The notes below the pieces were generated by a model, which did no database searches, had not been told where the DNA came from, and was given only the letters and a program-made list of their open reading frames with translations. Shown here piece by piece: positions 22,490 to 33,689 of a DNA stretch of 64,000 nucleotides (its first letter is position 1; each line of letters opens with the position of its first letter). This stretch comes from Okapia johnstoni (taxonomy: Eukaryota; Chordata; Mammalia; Artiodactyla; Giraffidae): the NCBI GenBank assembly GCA_024291935.2, contig CM044310.1, positions 118,244,213-118,308,212 of the forward strand, given 5' to 3'. Position numbers and translations under genes: made by a program.

Positions 22490-22920
22490 CAGTCTTCCTC
22501 CCCAAAACACAGAACCCACGTATAACCATGAGAGGAATGTCACATTAATCTCAGTTAAAGGTCATTTCAGAAAATACCGGACTAGTGCTCCTCAAATCTG
22601 TCACCATCGTTACACCTGAGGATTGTCTGATTGATTGTCACAGCAAAGAGGAGACTAGGGAGTGATGACGACAGCATGACAATTGGTATCTGGATCAATT
22701 CTTGGAAAAGAAAATGGATATAAAAGAGAAACTGAGAAAATCTGAATAAAGTATTGACTTTAGTTAACACAGATTAATTACTATTGGTTCATTAATTAAA
22801 CAACTTGACACATACAAGACTTCAGAGTCACCAGTTGAATGTGGAATAGAAGGAGACTCTGTATACTCTTGCCATTTTTGAAAATCTAAAACTATTCTAA
22901 AATAAAATCTTCCTAAAAAA
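22490..22920 (+). mobile_element. Old L1 3' end (L1M type), second copy
   Basis: It is the counterpart of 14,440-14,855, ending 'aaaactattctaaaataaaatc' before an A-rich run. Confidence 0.55.
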
Positions 22921-23029
22921 ACCCAACTTGACTTATAATTCTCAATACATAATTGTGTGAACCCCAGAATTTTTCTCCTGAGTTATCCTTTGTAATACAT
23001 AACAAGAGGGTGAGATTCTCTGTTTGATT

Positions 23030-23397
23030 TTCAGCAATCTCAGCTAAGGGGTGGGAGAGGGTAAGGGTCTCCTTCAGGGCACACATAGAAGCCTTGGGGT
23101 TCTATATATGTTGCTGGAACGGGGCATTCCAATCCCTGAGCTCAACCTTTTCACTCACCTCTTAGTCCAGCAACATTAGGAGCATGTAGCCAATGTTAAT
23201 ACATTCATTAGTTTCTCCCAAATGTTCAAAAGTATTGTAAGCAGAGTCACTCAGATACTTACTTATGTAAGAGGTGATGGGGTGTATCCCATGCAGATGT
23301 GTTGGGAGTCTGTACTGCTGAATCAGGACGTGGACTCTCCGTGCTCTCTTTACTGCTGGAAGTGAGCTCATTAGTGTCTTTACTTCTAATCAGATTT
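23030..23397 (-). other. Conserved non-V1R block, unbroken copy
   Basis: It matches 15,199-15,660 without the SINE fragment. The minus strand carries a 69-codon ORF (23162-23371) and a TATA-like ATATATAG near 23,105. Function unknown; it may be part of an old LTR element. Confidence 0.3.
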
Positions 23398-23592
23398 GAA
23401 GTGAAGTGAAGTGAAAGTCACTCAGTCATGTCCGACTCTTTGCGACCCCGTGGACTTAGTCCATGGAATTCTCCCAGCCAGAATGCTGGAGTGGGTAGCC
23501 TTTCCCTTCTCCAAGGGATCTTCCCAACCCAGGGATCAAACCTAGGTCTCCGCATTGCCAGCAGATTCTTTACCAGCTGAGTCACAATGGAA
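23398..23592 (-). mobile_element. Bov-tA SINE
   Basis: It starts with a (GAAGT)n-like run, then 'gtcactcagtcatgtccgac', ending 'taccagctgagtcacaatgg'. Confidence 0.9.
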
Positions 23593-23869
23593 GGGCTTCA
23601 GATTCGAAAGCCATTTCCAAAAACCCAGGAACCAACGCAAAACTCTCCCTTAAATTCCATTTATCTAGAATCACTCCTTATTAACAGTGGACTCATGACA
23701 TTATTTGATATTCCTAAAATGAAATTCTCACACAGCAATGCTAATGAGTGCTGTGCAACATTATGCAAACTTTAAATTCATAAACAACATAAGAAATGTA
23801 AAAAGTCTAATACAAAACAGTACATGTACCTATTTGCTTTTTCTTTTTTTAAAGATTTTTAATGTGGAC
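23593..23869. other. Duplicated spacer, nothing recognised
   Basis: It aligns with 15,640-16,060 apart from SINE differences. No credible gene. Confidence 0.5.
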
Positions 23870-24035
23870 CATTTTTAAAGTATTTATTGATTTTGTTACA
23901 ATATTGCTTCTGTTTCACATTTTGCTTTTTGTCCACAAGGGATGTGGGATCTTGGCTCCCTTTCCAGGGATCAAACCTGCACCCTTGCACTAGGAGGCGA
24001 AGTCTTAACCACAGCACCACCAGGGAAGTCCCAGG
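23870..24035 (-). mobile_element. CHR-type tRNA SINE
   Basis: It runs from 'ccatttttaaagtatttatt' to 'caccaccagggaagtcccag', with 'ttccagggatcaaacctgca' as the reversed tRNA-like portion. Confidence 0.8.
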
Positions 24036-24054
24036 TCCTCTTTTTTCTTTCTAA

Positions 24055-24330
24055 ACCTACCCACTCCAGTCCTGTTTCCTGGAGAATCCCCTGGATGGAG
24101 GGGCCTGGTAGGCTGCAACCCATGGAGTTACTAGGAGTCGGACACGACTGAGTGACTTCACTTTCACTTTTCACTTTCATGCACTGGAGAAGGAAATGGC
24201 AACCCACTCCAGTGTACTTGCCTGGAGAATCCCAGGGACGGGGGAGCCTGGTGGGCTGCCGTCTATGGGGTCGCACAGAGTCGGACACGACTAAAGCGAC
24301 TTAGCAGCAGCAGCAGCAGCAGCAGCTAAA
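24055..24330 (+). mobile_element. Two partial Bov-tA SINEs in tandem, ending in (CAG)n
   Basis: 'cccactccagtcctgtttcc' to 'gagtcggacacgactgagtg' is followed directly by a second 'gaaggaaatggcaacccact' to 'gagtcggacacgactaaagc' copy. A (CAG)7-like tract follows at 24,306-24,326. Confidence 0.9.
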
Positions 24331-24775
24331 TGCTTATCAGTTGTGTGTATCTTTTCGAAAAACCACCCCTTGGTTTCACTGACTTGTTCTGTGGGTGTTT
24401 TGATCTCTAGTTTTTAAAATACTCTCTTTGATTTGTATCATTTCCTGTCTGCTATCTTTGACATTTTATGTAATTCCTTTTAAAATTTCTCTAGATGGTA
24501 GGTTAGGTTGTTTATTTGAAATTTTCCTTGTTTCTTCAGGTAGGCTTTTATCTTTCTCCATTTCTTTTTCCTATTTCTTGATTTTTAAAGTTTCTGTTTT
24601 ATTTTTATTTGCTTCAAGGAAATTTCTGATTTTCTTTGATTTCCCATTGATCCACTGGTTTTTAGTAGTATTTTATTTAGTCTCTAGGTTTGATCCTCCT
24701 GAATTAAGTAATTTCTCAGACCACTGAGCCATCAGATCTAGATGATTTTATTCAAGACATACTCTTCGAACCCTC
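24331..24775 (-). mobile_element. Antisense L1 ORF2 fragment
   Basis: Counterpart of 16,185-16,680 in the preceding unit. Confidence 0.7.
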
Positions 24776-25189
24776 TCTTTGTCTCTGTGCATTTGTTCTA
24801 CATCCCATTCTTATCACCAACAGAATTAAATAAGAATAAAGTGTATTTTCTGTCAAGATTTCCTTCTTAATTGTCATGGAATTATGAAAATGAGTCTAAG
24901 TCAATTGATTTTATTTGTACTAATGATTCATATGAGTTCCTTATCGTGTTCCTCCTTTCCCTTTTATCTCTTTGAGTATACCTCCCAGGTATTTGGACTC
25001 ATTCCATTTCTCCACCAATATTTTAATTGATGGTTCAGATTAGTGGACTGCCAATTGGCAGAGTACTAGAGAAACCTCTCATGGAAGTGAAGAATCCAGA
25101 GAGACCCACGTAGTTACCTCGGTCATGTGCGTACTTCAGTATTTCTTACAGTCATCCATGTGAGACCCTGTCTGCCATTAGTGGTCACG

Positions 25190-25494
25190 GAAAAATAAGA
25201 AGGCTCTTGGAAACACTCCTTTAGTCTCCTAAGGGTGCTAACTAGAAATTTGTAATTGTTTCCAGTAATTAACAACTGAGAGAAAAGTTTCCAGAAATGT
25301 TCTCAGATCCCAGGCCTGCACTCCCATTGCTGCTGCAGGTGGAATGATAATTGCAGCTCTGATGGGAGAAGCGGGGAAGGCACAGCATCTCAAACCCATA
25401 TATCAGGGTCCGGCTGCCTCCCTCCTACACACATACTGGATATAATGACCATCAGGGAGCCCACTCTCCTGGCAGCAGGAAGGTGCCAGGTAAG
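25190..25494 (+). promoter_or_regulatory. V1R unit 3 upstream module: putative promoter and first exon with splice donor
   Basis: Colinear with units 1 and 2: TAATTG at 25253, TAATTA at 25266, TAATTG near 25,347, CATATATCAGG, an ATG at 25445, and donor CAG|GTAAGG with the exon ending at 25489. It still looks intact although its receptor is broken. Confidence 0.6.
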
Positions 25495-25509
25495 GATGTT
25501 CTATTTCAG

Positions 25510-26774
25510 TCTGAGAGGCAGAGTCTGTACAAGAAAGGCAGATCAGGATGCTGAGTAAGCGATTATATCAGAAAGGCACAGTCTTCTGTGTAGTAACCGG
25601 ATTCAGTGCCAACCCCAGGTAGGAACATGGGAAAATTGTGAAGTATGAGCTGAACTGGTAAAGAGAGATGGGGTCCTAACCCTAAACCAATCCCTGCTGG
25701 CTCCTCCTGGAGTTTAACTGAATCCTCACTGACAGTGACTGTTGTGGCTTGGTCCAAGTGGTAATGAAACCTGATTATTTAAGGTGCTTAAAACTGTAGA
25801 TGTAAAATCAGTTTATTCTTGAATCTACCTGAGGGTAAACATAGACTCAGTGTTCAGGGTGAGTAGAGGTATGGCAATAATAACTCCAAGGTAGCAATAA
25901 AGAGTATGACAAGTCTGCAAAAAATATATCATCCTGTGCAGAAAGTGTACCCAAATGGAAACGGCTTGAAGGAAAATGTTTTCTCTGCCTCTGGATGTTA
26001 ATGGAGACAGTAATTGTGTCCTCACTGAAAACATCCTGAGTCCATTGATTATGGTGAGGCTGTCTTCACTCTTAATATCATGAAATGTTAAGGAAAGTTC
26101 ACATAATAATGCTGAGTTTCAGGGAGCAACTCTCAGTCATATATCATATCGTTTCTGCCCATTTAAAAAGTATCTTAATATCAATCTAAATATGTGGTAT
26201 TTTCATTTATAAAATGCATAAGAATACATGCCTTGGAGGTTTTGATTTGTATATATCTCTGGTATGTTAATATCATTTGCAAATCCTAATTCATTGTCAT
26301 ATTTTTGATTACAAATACATAATTGTATCACCTGAAAATAATAATTTAGTAATTCCTTACACTAATTAACCATGCATGAGTATTTTATGTCCCAAAGTTT
26401 ATGGCATTACATGTGACTATTTAACAATTTCTGGGATACATGCTATTATCACTGCTTTTCTGCAATAAAAGCAAAGGATCTTCCTGTTTGCATCCTAATT
26501 CTGAGCCATTCTCATCTTCATGACATCACCTTGTCTTGGGCAAATTCCTGCCAGATTCTCCCGGCAGCAGTGCATGTACATATACTAAGACAGCTAAAGC
26601 CTCAGTCATACTATATAGAACCCTCCAGAATAAAACTTCACAAAACTGGAATATTCTTATAATGGAAATTATAAAATAGTATCAGTCTAAAATCAAAGAA
26701 CAAGTTGTGAAAGAAAAGCTAAATATAAATCTGGATTATTATATGAACACATGTGATTAACTTTTTGGCAGAAA
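25510..26774. other. V1R unit 3 intron, no gene recognised
   Basis: It aligns with the unit 1 and 2 introns and lacks the 5S insertion and 36-bp duplication of unit 2. Confidence 0.6.
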
Positions 26775-26965
26775 TAGGGGATCGATGCACTTTCTTTACC
26801 AGTGCAGTGGGTTTCAAGTCCTCACTCTGTCCTAAAAGCAGATTTTGACAAACGCTCAACTGCTCTGTGGTTGTCTTACCCTCTTCTGTATCGTTAAGGT
26901 CAAATAAGTGTCTGGCTCATAGATTTTGAAGAATGAAGAAGTGATCATGTGTAGAGCCTGCGGTG
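26775..26965 (+). repeat. Old MIR-like SINE in V1R unit 3 intron
   Basis: Counterpart of 18,826-19,045 at the same distance from the coding exon. Confidence 0.45.
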
Positions 26966-27160
26966 ATTAATTTTACATTTTAGTGCTCTTTAAATATCAT
27001 ACATGCAACTGTTTAAAAGCTGCAAGTTTCCAAGTGGGAACTAATGTTAAGTGGAGAATATAAGATACCAGCTGACACAATGCACGTAACCCACACCTCA
27101 TGTTCCCAGGCAGGATATTCTAACTCACAAGATAAGCATCAGCGACTGTGAACTGAGAGG

Positions 27161-28103
27161 ATGGCCAGCAGCGATTTCACAATGGACATGATCATCTTAA
27201 CACAGACAGTGGTTGGAATCCTGGGGAATTTCTCACTCCTCTGCAGTTATATCATCCTTTACTTCATGGGTTACAGGTTAAGGTCCACAGATTTGATCCT
27301 TAAGCACCTGATTGTGGCCAACTCCTTGGTCCTCCTCTGTAAAGGCATCCCCCAGACAATGGCAGTGTTTGGGTGGAAGCATATCCACAGTGATTTTGGC
27401 TGCAAACTTCTCTTCTCTCTGCACAGAGTGGGGAGGGGAGTGTCCATCAGTAGCATCTGCCTCTTGAGTGTGTTTCAGGTGATCACGATCAGTCCCTGGA
27501 ACTCCATGTGGGCAGCGCTGAAAGCAACAGCTCCCAAGTACGTGGTTCTCTCCATTTTCCTGTGTTGGATCCTGCAAATGCTGGTAAATGTCATTTTTCC
27601 TATATATATATAACTGGCAAATGGAGTGACAAAAACATCACAAAGAAAATAGATTTTGGATACTGTTCTGCCGTTCATCATGATAAAACCAGAGAGGCAT
27701 TGTCTGCAGTGTTGTTGTTATTTCCTGATGTTTTATGTTTGGGGCTCACGCTCTGGGCCAGCGGCTGCATGGTTCTCATCCTGCACAGACATAAACAGTG
27801 AATCCAACACATTTGGGGGACCAACCCCTTTCCCAGGTCCTTCCCTGAGTCCAGAGCTTCCAAAGCCTTCTTTCTCCTGGCGAGCACTTTTGTCTATTTT
27901 TATACTCTTTCCTCCATCTTTCAACTTGTCGTGGCTCTTTTTGATCATCTGAGCTATTTCCTTGTGAACAAGACTGTAATCATAGCAGCGTGCTTCCCTA
28001 CTGTCAGTCCCTTTCTGCTCGTGAGCCGTGACGCCAGTGTACTCAGGCTTTACTTTGCCTGCATAAGAAATAAGAAAATCCCCTACTATTATGTGATACA
28101 TGT
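27161..28103 (+). pseudogene. V1R pseudogene, unit 3
   Basis: The first 150 codons are open and nearly match units 1 and 2, with the same start context and a good acceptor (AG 27112-27113). At 27,600-27,614 a TA-rich run is 2 nt longer than in unit 2 and shifts the frame into a TAA just after helix 4. The V1R sequence continues in another frame (loop 2 sequon Asn-Ile-Thr, helix 5) to an in-frame TGA at 27799-27801, at a position next to an Arg codon in unit 2. The rest, including helices 6 and 7, can be followed to about 28,070, where one inserted base shifts the tail. Three lesions make a functional receptor very unlikely. Confidence 0.95.
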
Positions 28104-28418
28104 GAATTGTATGTATTTCCACAGTGCACAGTTGCCAATTCATTCATTTCTTCACTTTCAGTGTCCAAAGGGAATTTTTTAAGTGGAACTGAAATAAGAA
28201 TTGCTTCCAGTCTGATTGATGTTGTTGGTAGAATTTGTTTCCTTTAACAGACTCACATTTGAGTTCTCTCCATCTACCATGCCTGCATTGGAAAATTGAG
28301 TCCCCCTTCTGGTTTCAATCTCTTGTCTTTCAGTTATCTCTATTTGACTTCTAAAGTTCAGGTGAGTATAATCAACCCACCTTCCTTAACCAGAAAAATC
28401 TGCTTTAGTCATCTGGCG
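28104..28418. other. 3' flank of V1R unit 3, nothing recognised
   Basis: The resemblance to the unit 1 and 2 flanks is lost soon after the stop. No gene seen. Confidence 0.4.
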
Positions 28419-28419
28419 A

Positions 28420-29420
28420 CTGCTCCAAAATGGTGGAGCAGGAAAACCGTGAGCTCTTCGCTTCTCGTGGACACACCAAAATTACAACTGTATACAGAGC
28501 AAATACTGATGAGGAAGACTGGAAGCTACCAGAAAAGGTCTGGTACAACTCAAGAAATGCAGAAGGATCCACAACGAGACAGGTAGGAGGGTTGGAATCT
28601 CTGTATAGTCAAGAACTGTAGCGCTGGGTGCGTGACCTATATACGGGAGAATGATGCAACTACAGAGATTTTCCCCAAGGGGTGAGGGTTCTGAGCTGTA
28701 CATGGGGCTCTAACACGGAGAAGATGAGCACCTAGAACATTTAGCTTTAAAATCCAGCAGGGCTTTCTTTGAGGAGAGCCAGAAGGCTGTGAGAAATAGA
28801 GACTCCACTCTCTCCTTTTTTTTTAGAGATATAGTTGATTTACAGTAGTGTGTTAGCCTCAGTGTACAGCAAAGTCACTTGGGTTTTTTCTTCAGACTGT
28901 ATGCCACTTTAGGTTCTTACAAGATGCTGAATATATTTCCCTGTGTTATAAAGTAACTCTTTAAAAATAAAGAATATCAAAAGCAGCAAGAGAAAAGGAA
29001 CAAGTTACCTACAAGGGGACACCTTTAAGGCTATCAGTTGACTTTTCAGTGGAAACTCGGCAGGTCAAGGGGTGTGGAACAGTATTACTTAAAAGATGAA
29101 AGGAAAATACTGGATTGGCCAAAAAGTTCATTTGAGTTTTTCTGCAAGATCTTATGGAAAAACCCAAATGAACTTTTTGACCCAACCAATATCTGTAACC
29201 AAGAGTACTCAGCAAGGCTTTGATTTAGATTTGATGGAGAGATAAAAAGTTTTACAGACAAGCAAAAGTTAAGAATTCAGCACTGTGAAACCAGCTGTAA
29301 AAGAAATGTTAGAGGGACTTCTCTAAGCAGAAAAAAGGCCACACTAGAAACATGAACTTTACAAAAGGAAAAATCTCATTGGTAAAGGTAGTAAATGAAC
29401 CATGTTCAAAGCTAGTAAAA
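28420..29420 (+). mobile_element. Old L1 5' and upstream region fragments
   Basis: The opening 'ctccaaaatggtggagcagg' resembles an L1 5' UTR start. Further on, 'acaaggggacacctttaaggctatcag' and 'acagacaagcaaaagttaag' are L1-like. An antisense L1 3'-end piece lies at 28,825-28,960. A mariner MITE interrupts it. No ORF survives. Confidence 0.5.
29113..29191. mobile_element. Mariner-type MITE
   Basis: A nearly palindromic 79-bp element. The left arm (TTGGCCAAAAAGTTCATTTG) is the inverted complement of the right arm with few differences, and it resembles ruminant mariner termini. It has no coding sequence. Confidence 0.8.
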
Positions 29421-29529
29421 TGCTTTAAAACCATAGTAAAAGCATCCATTTCCCCAGGAAGTAAAAAAGGAAGTAAAATACATGTGCTTGGAAACCAGTA
29501 AGACACTGAGAAAAGAAGTTACAACACAA

Positions 29530-29618
29530 ACAAGTGGAAAGATATACCAGATTCGTGGTTTGGAGGAATTGGAATTGTAAAAATGAAGATACCACCCAAT
29601 ATAACCTACATATTCTTT
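29530..29618 (+). mobile_element. Small L1 ORF2 fragment
   Basis: 'aagtggaaagatataccaga' to 'atgaagataccacccaatat' matches the L1 ORF2 segment seen intact at 60,520-60,600. Confidence 0.65.
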
Positions 29619-30145
29619 GTTCCCATGACTCCTGTAACCCTTATTCCCCGCAGTGCAAATATGTGATATGCCCTTAACATTTTTGCTTAACCTCTGAGTT
29701 CCCATATATCCTGCGGTGGACTTGAAACCCACTGCAGCCTTCAAATCCATGTGCTGTTTACTCCTGCACACTCTTTCCTCCTGCACTCTGCACCCCAGAA
29801 TCCCTTTCTCTCACCTTACCCTCTGACCTGCCCCCCATCTCCTCTTGCTTATCTCTCTCCATCACACCCGCTCCCAGTCATACCCACAGGCATTCCAGGG
29901 TTTACACGATACTCTCCACCTTAAGTGGCAAAGCTCTCAGAAATGTTTAAAAGATGCATGTCTAATATATTATCCTTGAGTGTTTGATAGGATAGACGGA
30001 GGGTAAAGTACATATGTTTCTGCCCTTTTTCTGGCCTTCACTCCCCAGAAAAGATGCAGACTTTCCTTATACAAACACATGATAGAAATAATAACCCTCT
30101 TGATGACCAAATAAATGATTCTGTGAAAGTGAGAGGGATTGTGTT
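29619..30145. other. Pyrimidine-rich intergenic sequence, nothing recognised
   Basis: The + strand is C/T-rich. No credible ORF or repeat was recognised. Confidence 0.4.
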
Positions 30146-30149
30146 ATTT

Positions 30150-30330
30150 ATGTTGGTGTGTGAGTGAAGAGTGTGCAATAATGTGAGTGTGGTTCCATGT
30201 GTCATGAGCGTTTGTGAGTGTGGGATGAGTGTGGAGTATGGGGTGACTAAGTATATATTTGAGTGTGCAAACACGTGTGTGTCAGACTGTCTATGTGTAT
30301 GTGTATGTTTGGAGTATGTGCTGTCCAGAT
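30150..30330. repeat. Imperfect GT-rich tract
   Basis: Many irregular GTGTG/GAGTGTG units over about 180 bp, a decayed simple repeat. Confidence 0.6.
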
Positions 30331-31242
30331 ATGTTGCATTCACTGATTTGGAAACACAGGGTTGTGTGGTGAAGAATAAGCTTTACCCAAAGTGAGGTCA
30401 GTAGACCAAAGGGGAAAGAAAACTTGAATTAGTAGAAATCTGTGAAAATGCATGTAATAGCTTTGTAGGATGGAGTCACTGTCTCATTAAATCTCCATTT
30501 ACCTCATACTGGCTCTTCAAATGTTAGGCACATTCAGAGATACTATTGCCACCTGTCTTGTGAAGCCTGTAGGAAACGTACTAAATACAGACGCTCAGAC
30601 AAATGTGTGCATTTTGCTGAGAGCTGCGGCCAGAGACCAGGAGATGCCCTGTGCAGAGAACAATGAGCGGCCTGGCGTTGTCCTGGGCTGCTGTACCCCT
30701 TGCATCTCTTCCTTGTCTGATGCTAATCTGTATCTTTCCATATAATAAACCATAACTGTGAGGAGAACAGCGCCAGTTAGTTCTGAGTCCTTCAAGAGAA
30801 TTGCCGAAATGGGCATGGATTTGGGAAAGCCCACACTTGTAGTTGGAGTCAGAAGTGGATGTGCTTTTGTGTGAACTGTGTTTCCTTTAACTTCCCAGTG
30901 GGACCAAAAACACCCGTGGGGACTAGAGAGTGGACCTTGTTCAGACTGTGAGCGTGTCTGTTTGAAAATCCAAAGCAGTGATGGAGGCTCTTATTTTGTG
31001 TGTCTTCATCAATCCCGTAACCAATGAGTGCTCCTTAATGAAATTTCAGCACAAGTGTAAAGACCTCTGGTAACAATCCAATGCTGTTGAGTTGAGAAAG
31101 TGGCACGGCTTGTCTGATGTTTAAAAGAACTGTAAAAACAATCTGATCCTTGCGCCTTTGTTTATAAAGGATGCTTTTCAAAATGCTCTGTTTTCTGGGC
31201 GTATATCCCTATTTGCACTGAATGTCATTGTTAGCATCAGTC
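30331..31242. other. Intergenic sequence with possible old retroelement end
   Basis: No gene recognised. The part near 30,590-30,840 has 'ataataaaccataactgtga' and 'gagtccttcaagagaattgc', which look like an old LTR or other retroelement terminus. I cannot name it. Confidence 0.3.
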
Positions 31243-33440
31243 AGTCAGTTCAGTTGCCCAGTCATGTCCAACTCTGCAACCCCACAGACTGCAGCAGGCC
31301 AGGCTTCCCTGTCCATCACCAACTCCCGAACCTTGCTCAAACTCATATCCATTGAGTCAGTGATGCCATCCAACCATCTCATCCTCTGTCATCCCCTTCT
31401 CTTTCTGCCTTCAATCTTTACCAGCATCAGGGTCTTTTCAAATGAGTCAGTTCTTTGCATCAGGTGGCCAAAGTATTGGAGTTTCAGCTTCAGCATCAGT
31501 CCTTCCAATGAATGTTCAGGACTGATTTCCTTTAGGATTGACTGGTTTGATCTCCTTGCAGTCCAAGGGACTCTCAAGGGTCTTCGCCAACACCACAGTT
31601 CAGAAGCATCAATTCTTCGGCAGTCAGTGTGAGAGTCCAACTTTCACATCCATACATGACCACTGGAAAAACCATAGCTTTAACTAGATGGACCTTTGTC
31701 AGCAAACTAATGTCTCTGCTTTTTAATATGCTGTCTAGGTTGGTCATAGATTTTCTTCCAAGGAACAAGCGTCTTTTAATTTCATGGCTGCAGTCACCAT
31801 CTGCAGTGATTTTGAAGCCCAAGGAAATAAAGTCTGTCACTGTTTCCATTGTTTCCCCATCTATTTTCCATGAAGTGATGGGAGCAGATGCCATGATCTT
31901 CATTTTTTGAACGTTGAGTTTTAAGCCAACTTTTTCACTCTCCTCTTTCACTTTCATCAAGAGGCTCTGTAGTTCTTCTTCATTTTCTGCCATAAGGGTG
32001 GCGTTATCTGCATATCTGAGGTTATTGATATTTCTCCCGGACATCTTGATTCCAGCTTGTGCTTCATCCAGCCTGGCATTTTGCATGATGTACTCTGCAT
32101 ATAAGTTAAATAAGCAGGGTGATAATATAGAGCCTTGATGTACTCCTTTCCCAATTTGGAACCAGTCTGTCGTTCCATGTCCAGTTCTAACTGTGGCTTC
32201 TTGACTTGCATACAGATTTCGCAGGAGGCAGGTCAGGTGGTCTGGTACTGCCATCTCTTGAAGGATTTTCCACAGTTTGTTGTGATTTCCACAGTCAAAG
32301 GCTTTGGTGTAGTCAATAAAACAGAAGTAGATGTTTTTCTGGAACTCTCTTGCTTTTTCGATGATCCAATTGATTTTGGCAATTTGATCTCTGGTTCCTT
32401 TGCCTTTTCTAAATCCAGCTTGAATATCTGGAAGTTCACGGTTCATGCCCTGTTGAAGCCTGGCTTGGAAAATTTTGAGCATTACTTTACTAGCGTGTGA
32501 GATGAGTGCAATTGTGCGGTAATTTGAGCATTCTTTGGCATTGCCTTTCTTTGGGATTGGAATGAAAACTGACCTTTTCCAGTCCTGTGGCCACTGCTGA
32601 GTTTTCCAAATTTGCTGACATATTGAATGCATCACTTTCACAGCATCATCTTTTAGGATTTGAAATAGCTCAACTGGAATTCCATCATCTCCGTTAGCTT
32701 TGTTCCTAGTGATGCTTTCTAAGTCCCACTTGACTTCACATTCCAGGATGTCTGGCTCTAGGTGAGTGATCACACCATTGTGGTTATCTGGGTCCTGAAG
32801 ATCTTTTTTGTGTAGTTCTTCTCTATATTCTTGCCACCACTTCTTAATATCTTCTGCTTCTATTAGGTCCATACCATTTCTGTCCTTTATTGTGCCCATC
32901 GTTGCATGAAATATTCCCTTCAGTTCAGTCACTCAGTTGTGTCTGAATATTCCCTTGGTATCTCTAATTTTCTTGAAAAGATCTCTAGTCTTTCCAATTC
33001 TACTGTTTTCCTCTATTTCTTTTCATTGATCACTGAGGAAGGCTTTCTTATCTCTCCTTGCTATTCTTTGGAACTCTGCATTCAGATGGGTATATCTTTC
33101 CTTTTCTCCTGTGCTGTTCACTTCTCTTCTTTTCTCAGCTATTTGTAAGACCTCAGACAACCATTTTGTCTTTTTGTGTTTCTTTTTCTTGAGGATGGTC
33201 TTGAACACTGCCTCCTGTACAGTATCACGAACATCTGTCCATAGTTCATCAGGCACTCTATCAGATCTAATCCCTTGAATCTATTTGTCACTTTCACTGC
33301 ATAATCATTTGGAATTTGATTTAGGTCATACCTGAATGGTCTAGTAGTTTTCCCTACTGTTTTCAATTTAAGTCTGAATTTGCAATAAGGAGTTCATGAT
33401 CTGAGCCACAGTCAGCTCCTGGTCTTGTTTTGTGCTTGAG
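31243..33440 (-). mobile_element. BovB LINE, 2.2 kb, long reverse-transcriptase ORF
   Basis: This is the longest uninterrupted BovB in the window, on the minus strand and truncated at its 5' end. The ORF 31574-32932 (452 codons) holds the reverse transcriptase with [10 protein letters not shown] (motif A) and YADN, where YADD is expected. The second catalytic Asp is therefore lost. More upstream BovB coding sequence lies at 33023-33366 in other frames. A 25-bp insertion at 32,921-32,945 breaks the frame upstream. The tail is TCAGTCAGTCAGTTCAG at 31,240-31,255. No function expected. Confidence 0.95.
32921..32945 (-). mobile_element. 25-bp BovB/SINE 3'-end insertion with target-site duplication
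   Basis: CAGTTCAGTCACTCAGTTGT plus five bases is the reversed terminal sequence of BovB-mobilised elements. Perfect AATATTCCCTT repeats flank it at 32910-32920 and 32946-32956. It looks like an extremely 5'-truncated retroposition inside an older BovB. Confidence 0.8.
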
Positions 33441-33689
33441 GGCATTATGATAAAACATCTTTAAATTAAAATTCACTTCTTCAGACCCAGTACCATTAAG
33501 GAAAATACCTTATTGGCATTTCCCTTTGAACTGCTGATTTTTAAGAAGTGGTTTCAAAACAAATAAAATCATGAAAAGTAGATTATATGGATTGCATATG
33601 ACCAACTTCAACAGAAAAGTACTGTGTAAAGTGCCATCTCTTAGAAACTTTTCCATATTTCCATTTCCAAATTAAATTGTTTAATTTGG
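33441..33689. other. Spacer, nothing recognised
   Basis: AT-rich, no ORF. Confidence 0.4.

Larger units (their letters stand above)
25445..27191 (+). other. Predicted spliced upstream ORF of V1R unit 3 (25445-25489 joined to 27114-27191)
   Basis: Same frame as in units 1 and 2, with the ELRGWPAA segment shared. It ends 9-10 bases further on, at TGA 27189-27191. It overlaps the receptor start at 27161. Inferred only. Confidence 0.3.

Noticed and set aside
28430..28621. 63-codon ORF starting MVEQENREL as a gene
   Set aside because: The sequence resembles an old L1 5' region and has no conservation or gene context.
30171..30395. Cys/Val-rich 74-codon ORF
   Set aside because: It derives from an imperfect GT-rich tract.
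31574..32932. 452-codon ORF as a host gene
   Set aside because: It is BovB reverse transcriptase, with YADN in place of YADD, inside a 5'-truncated element.
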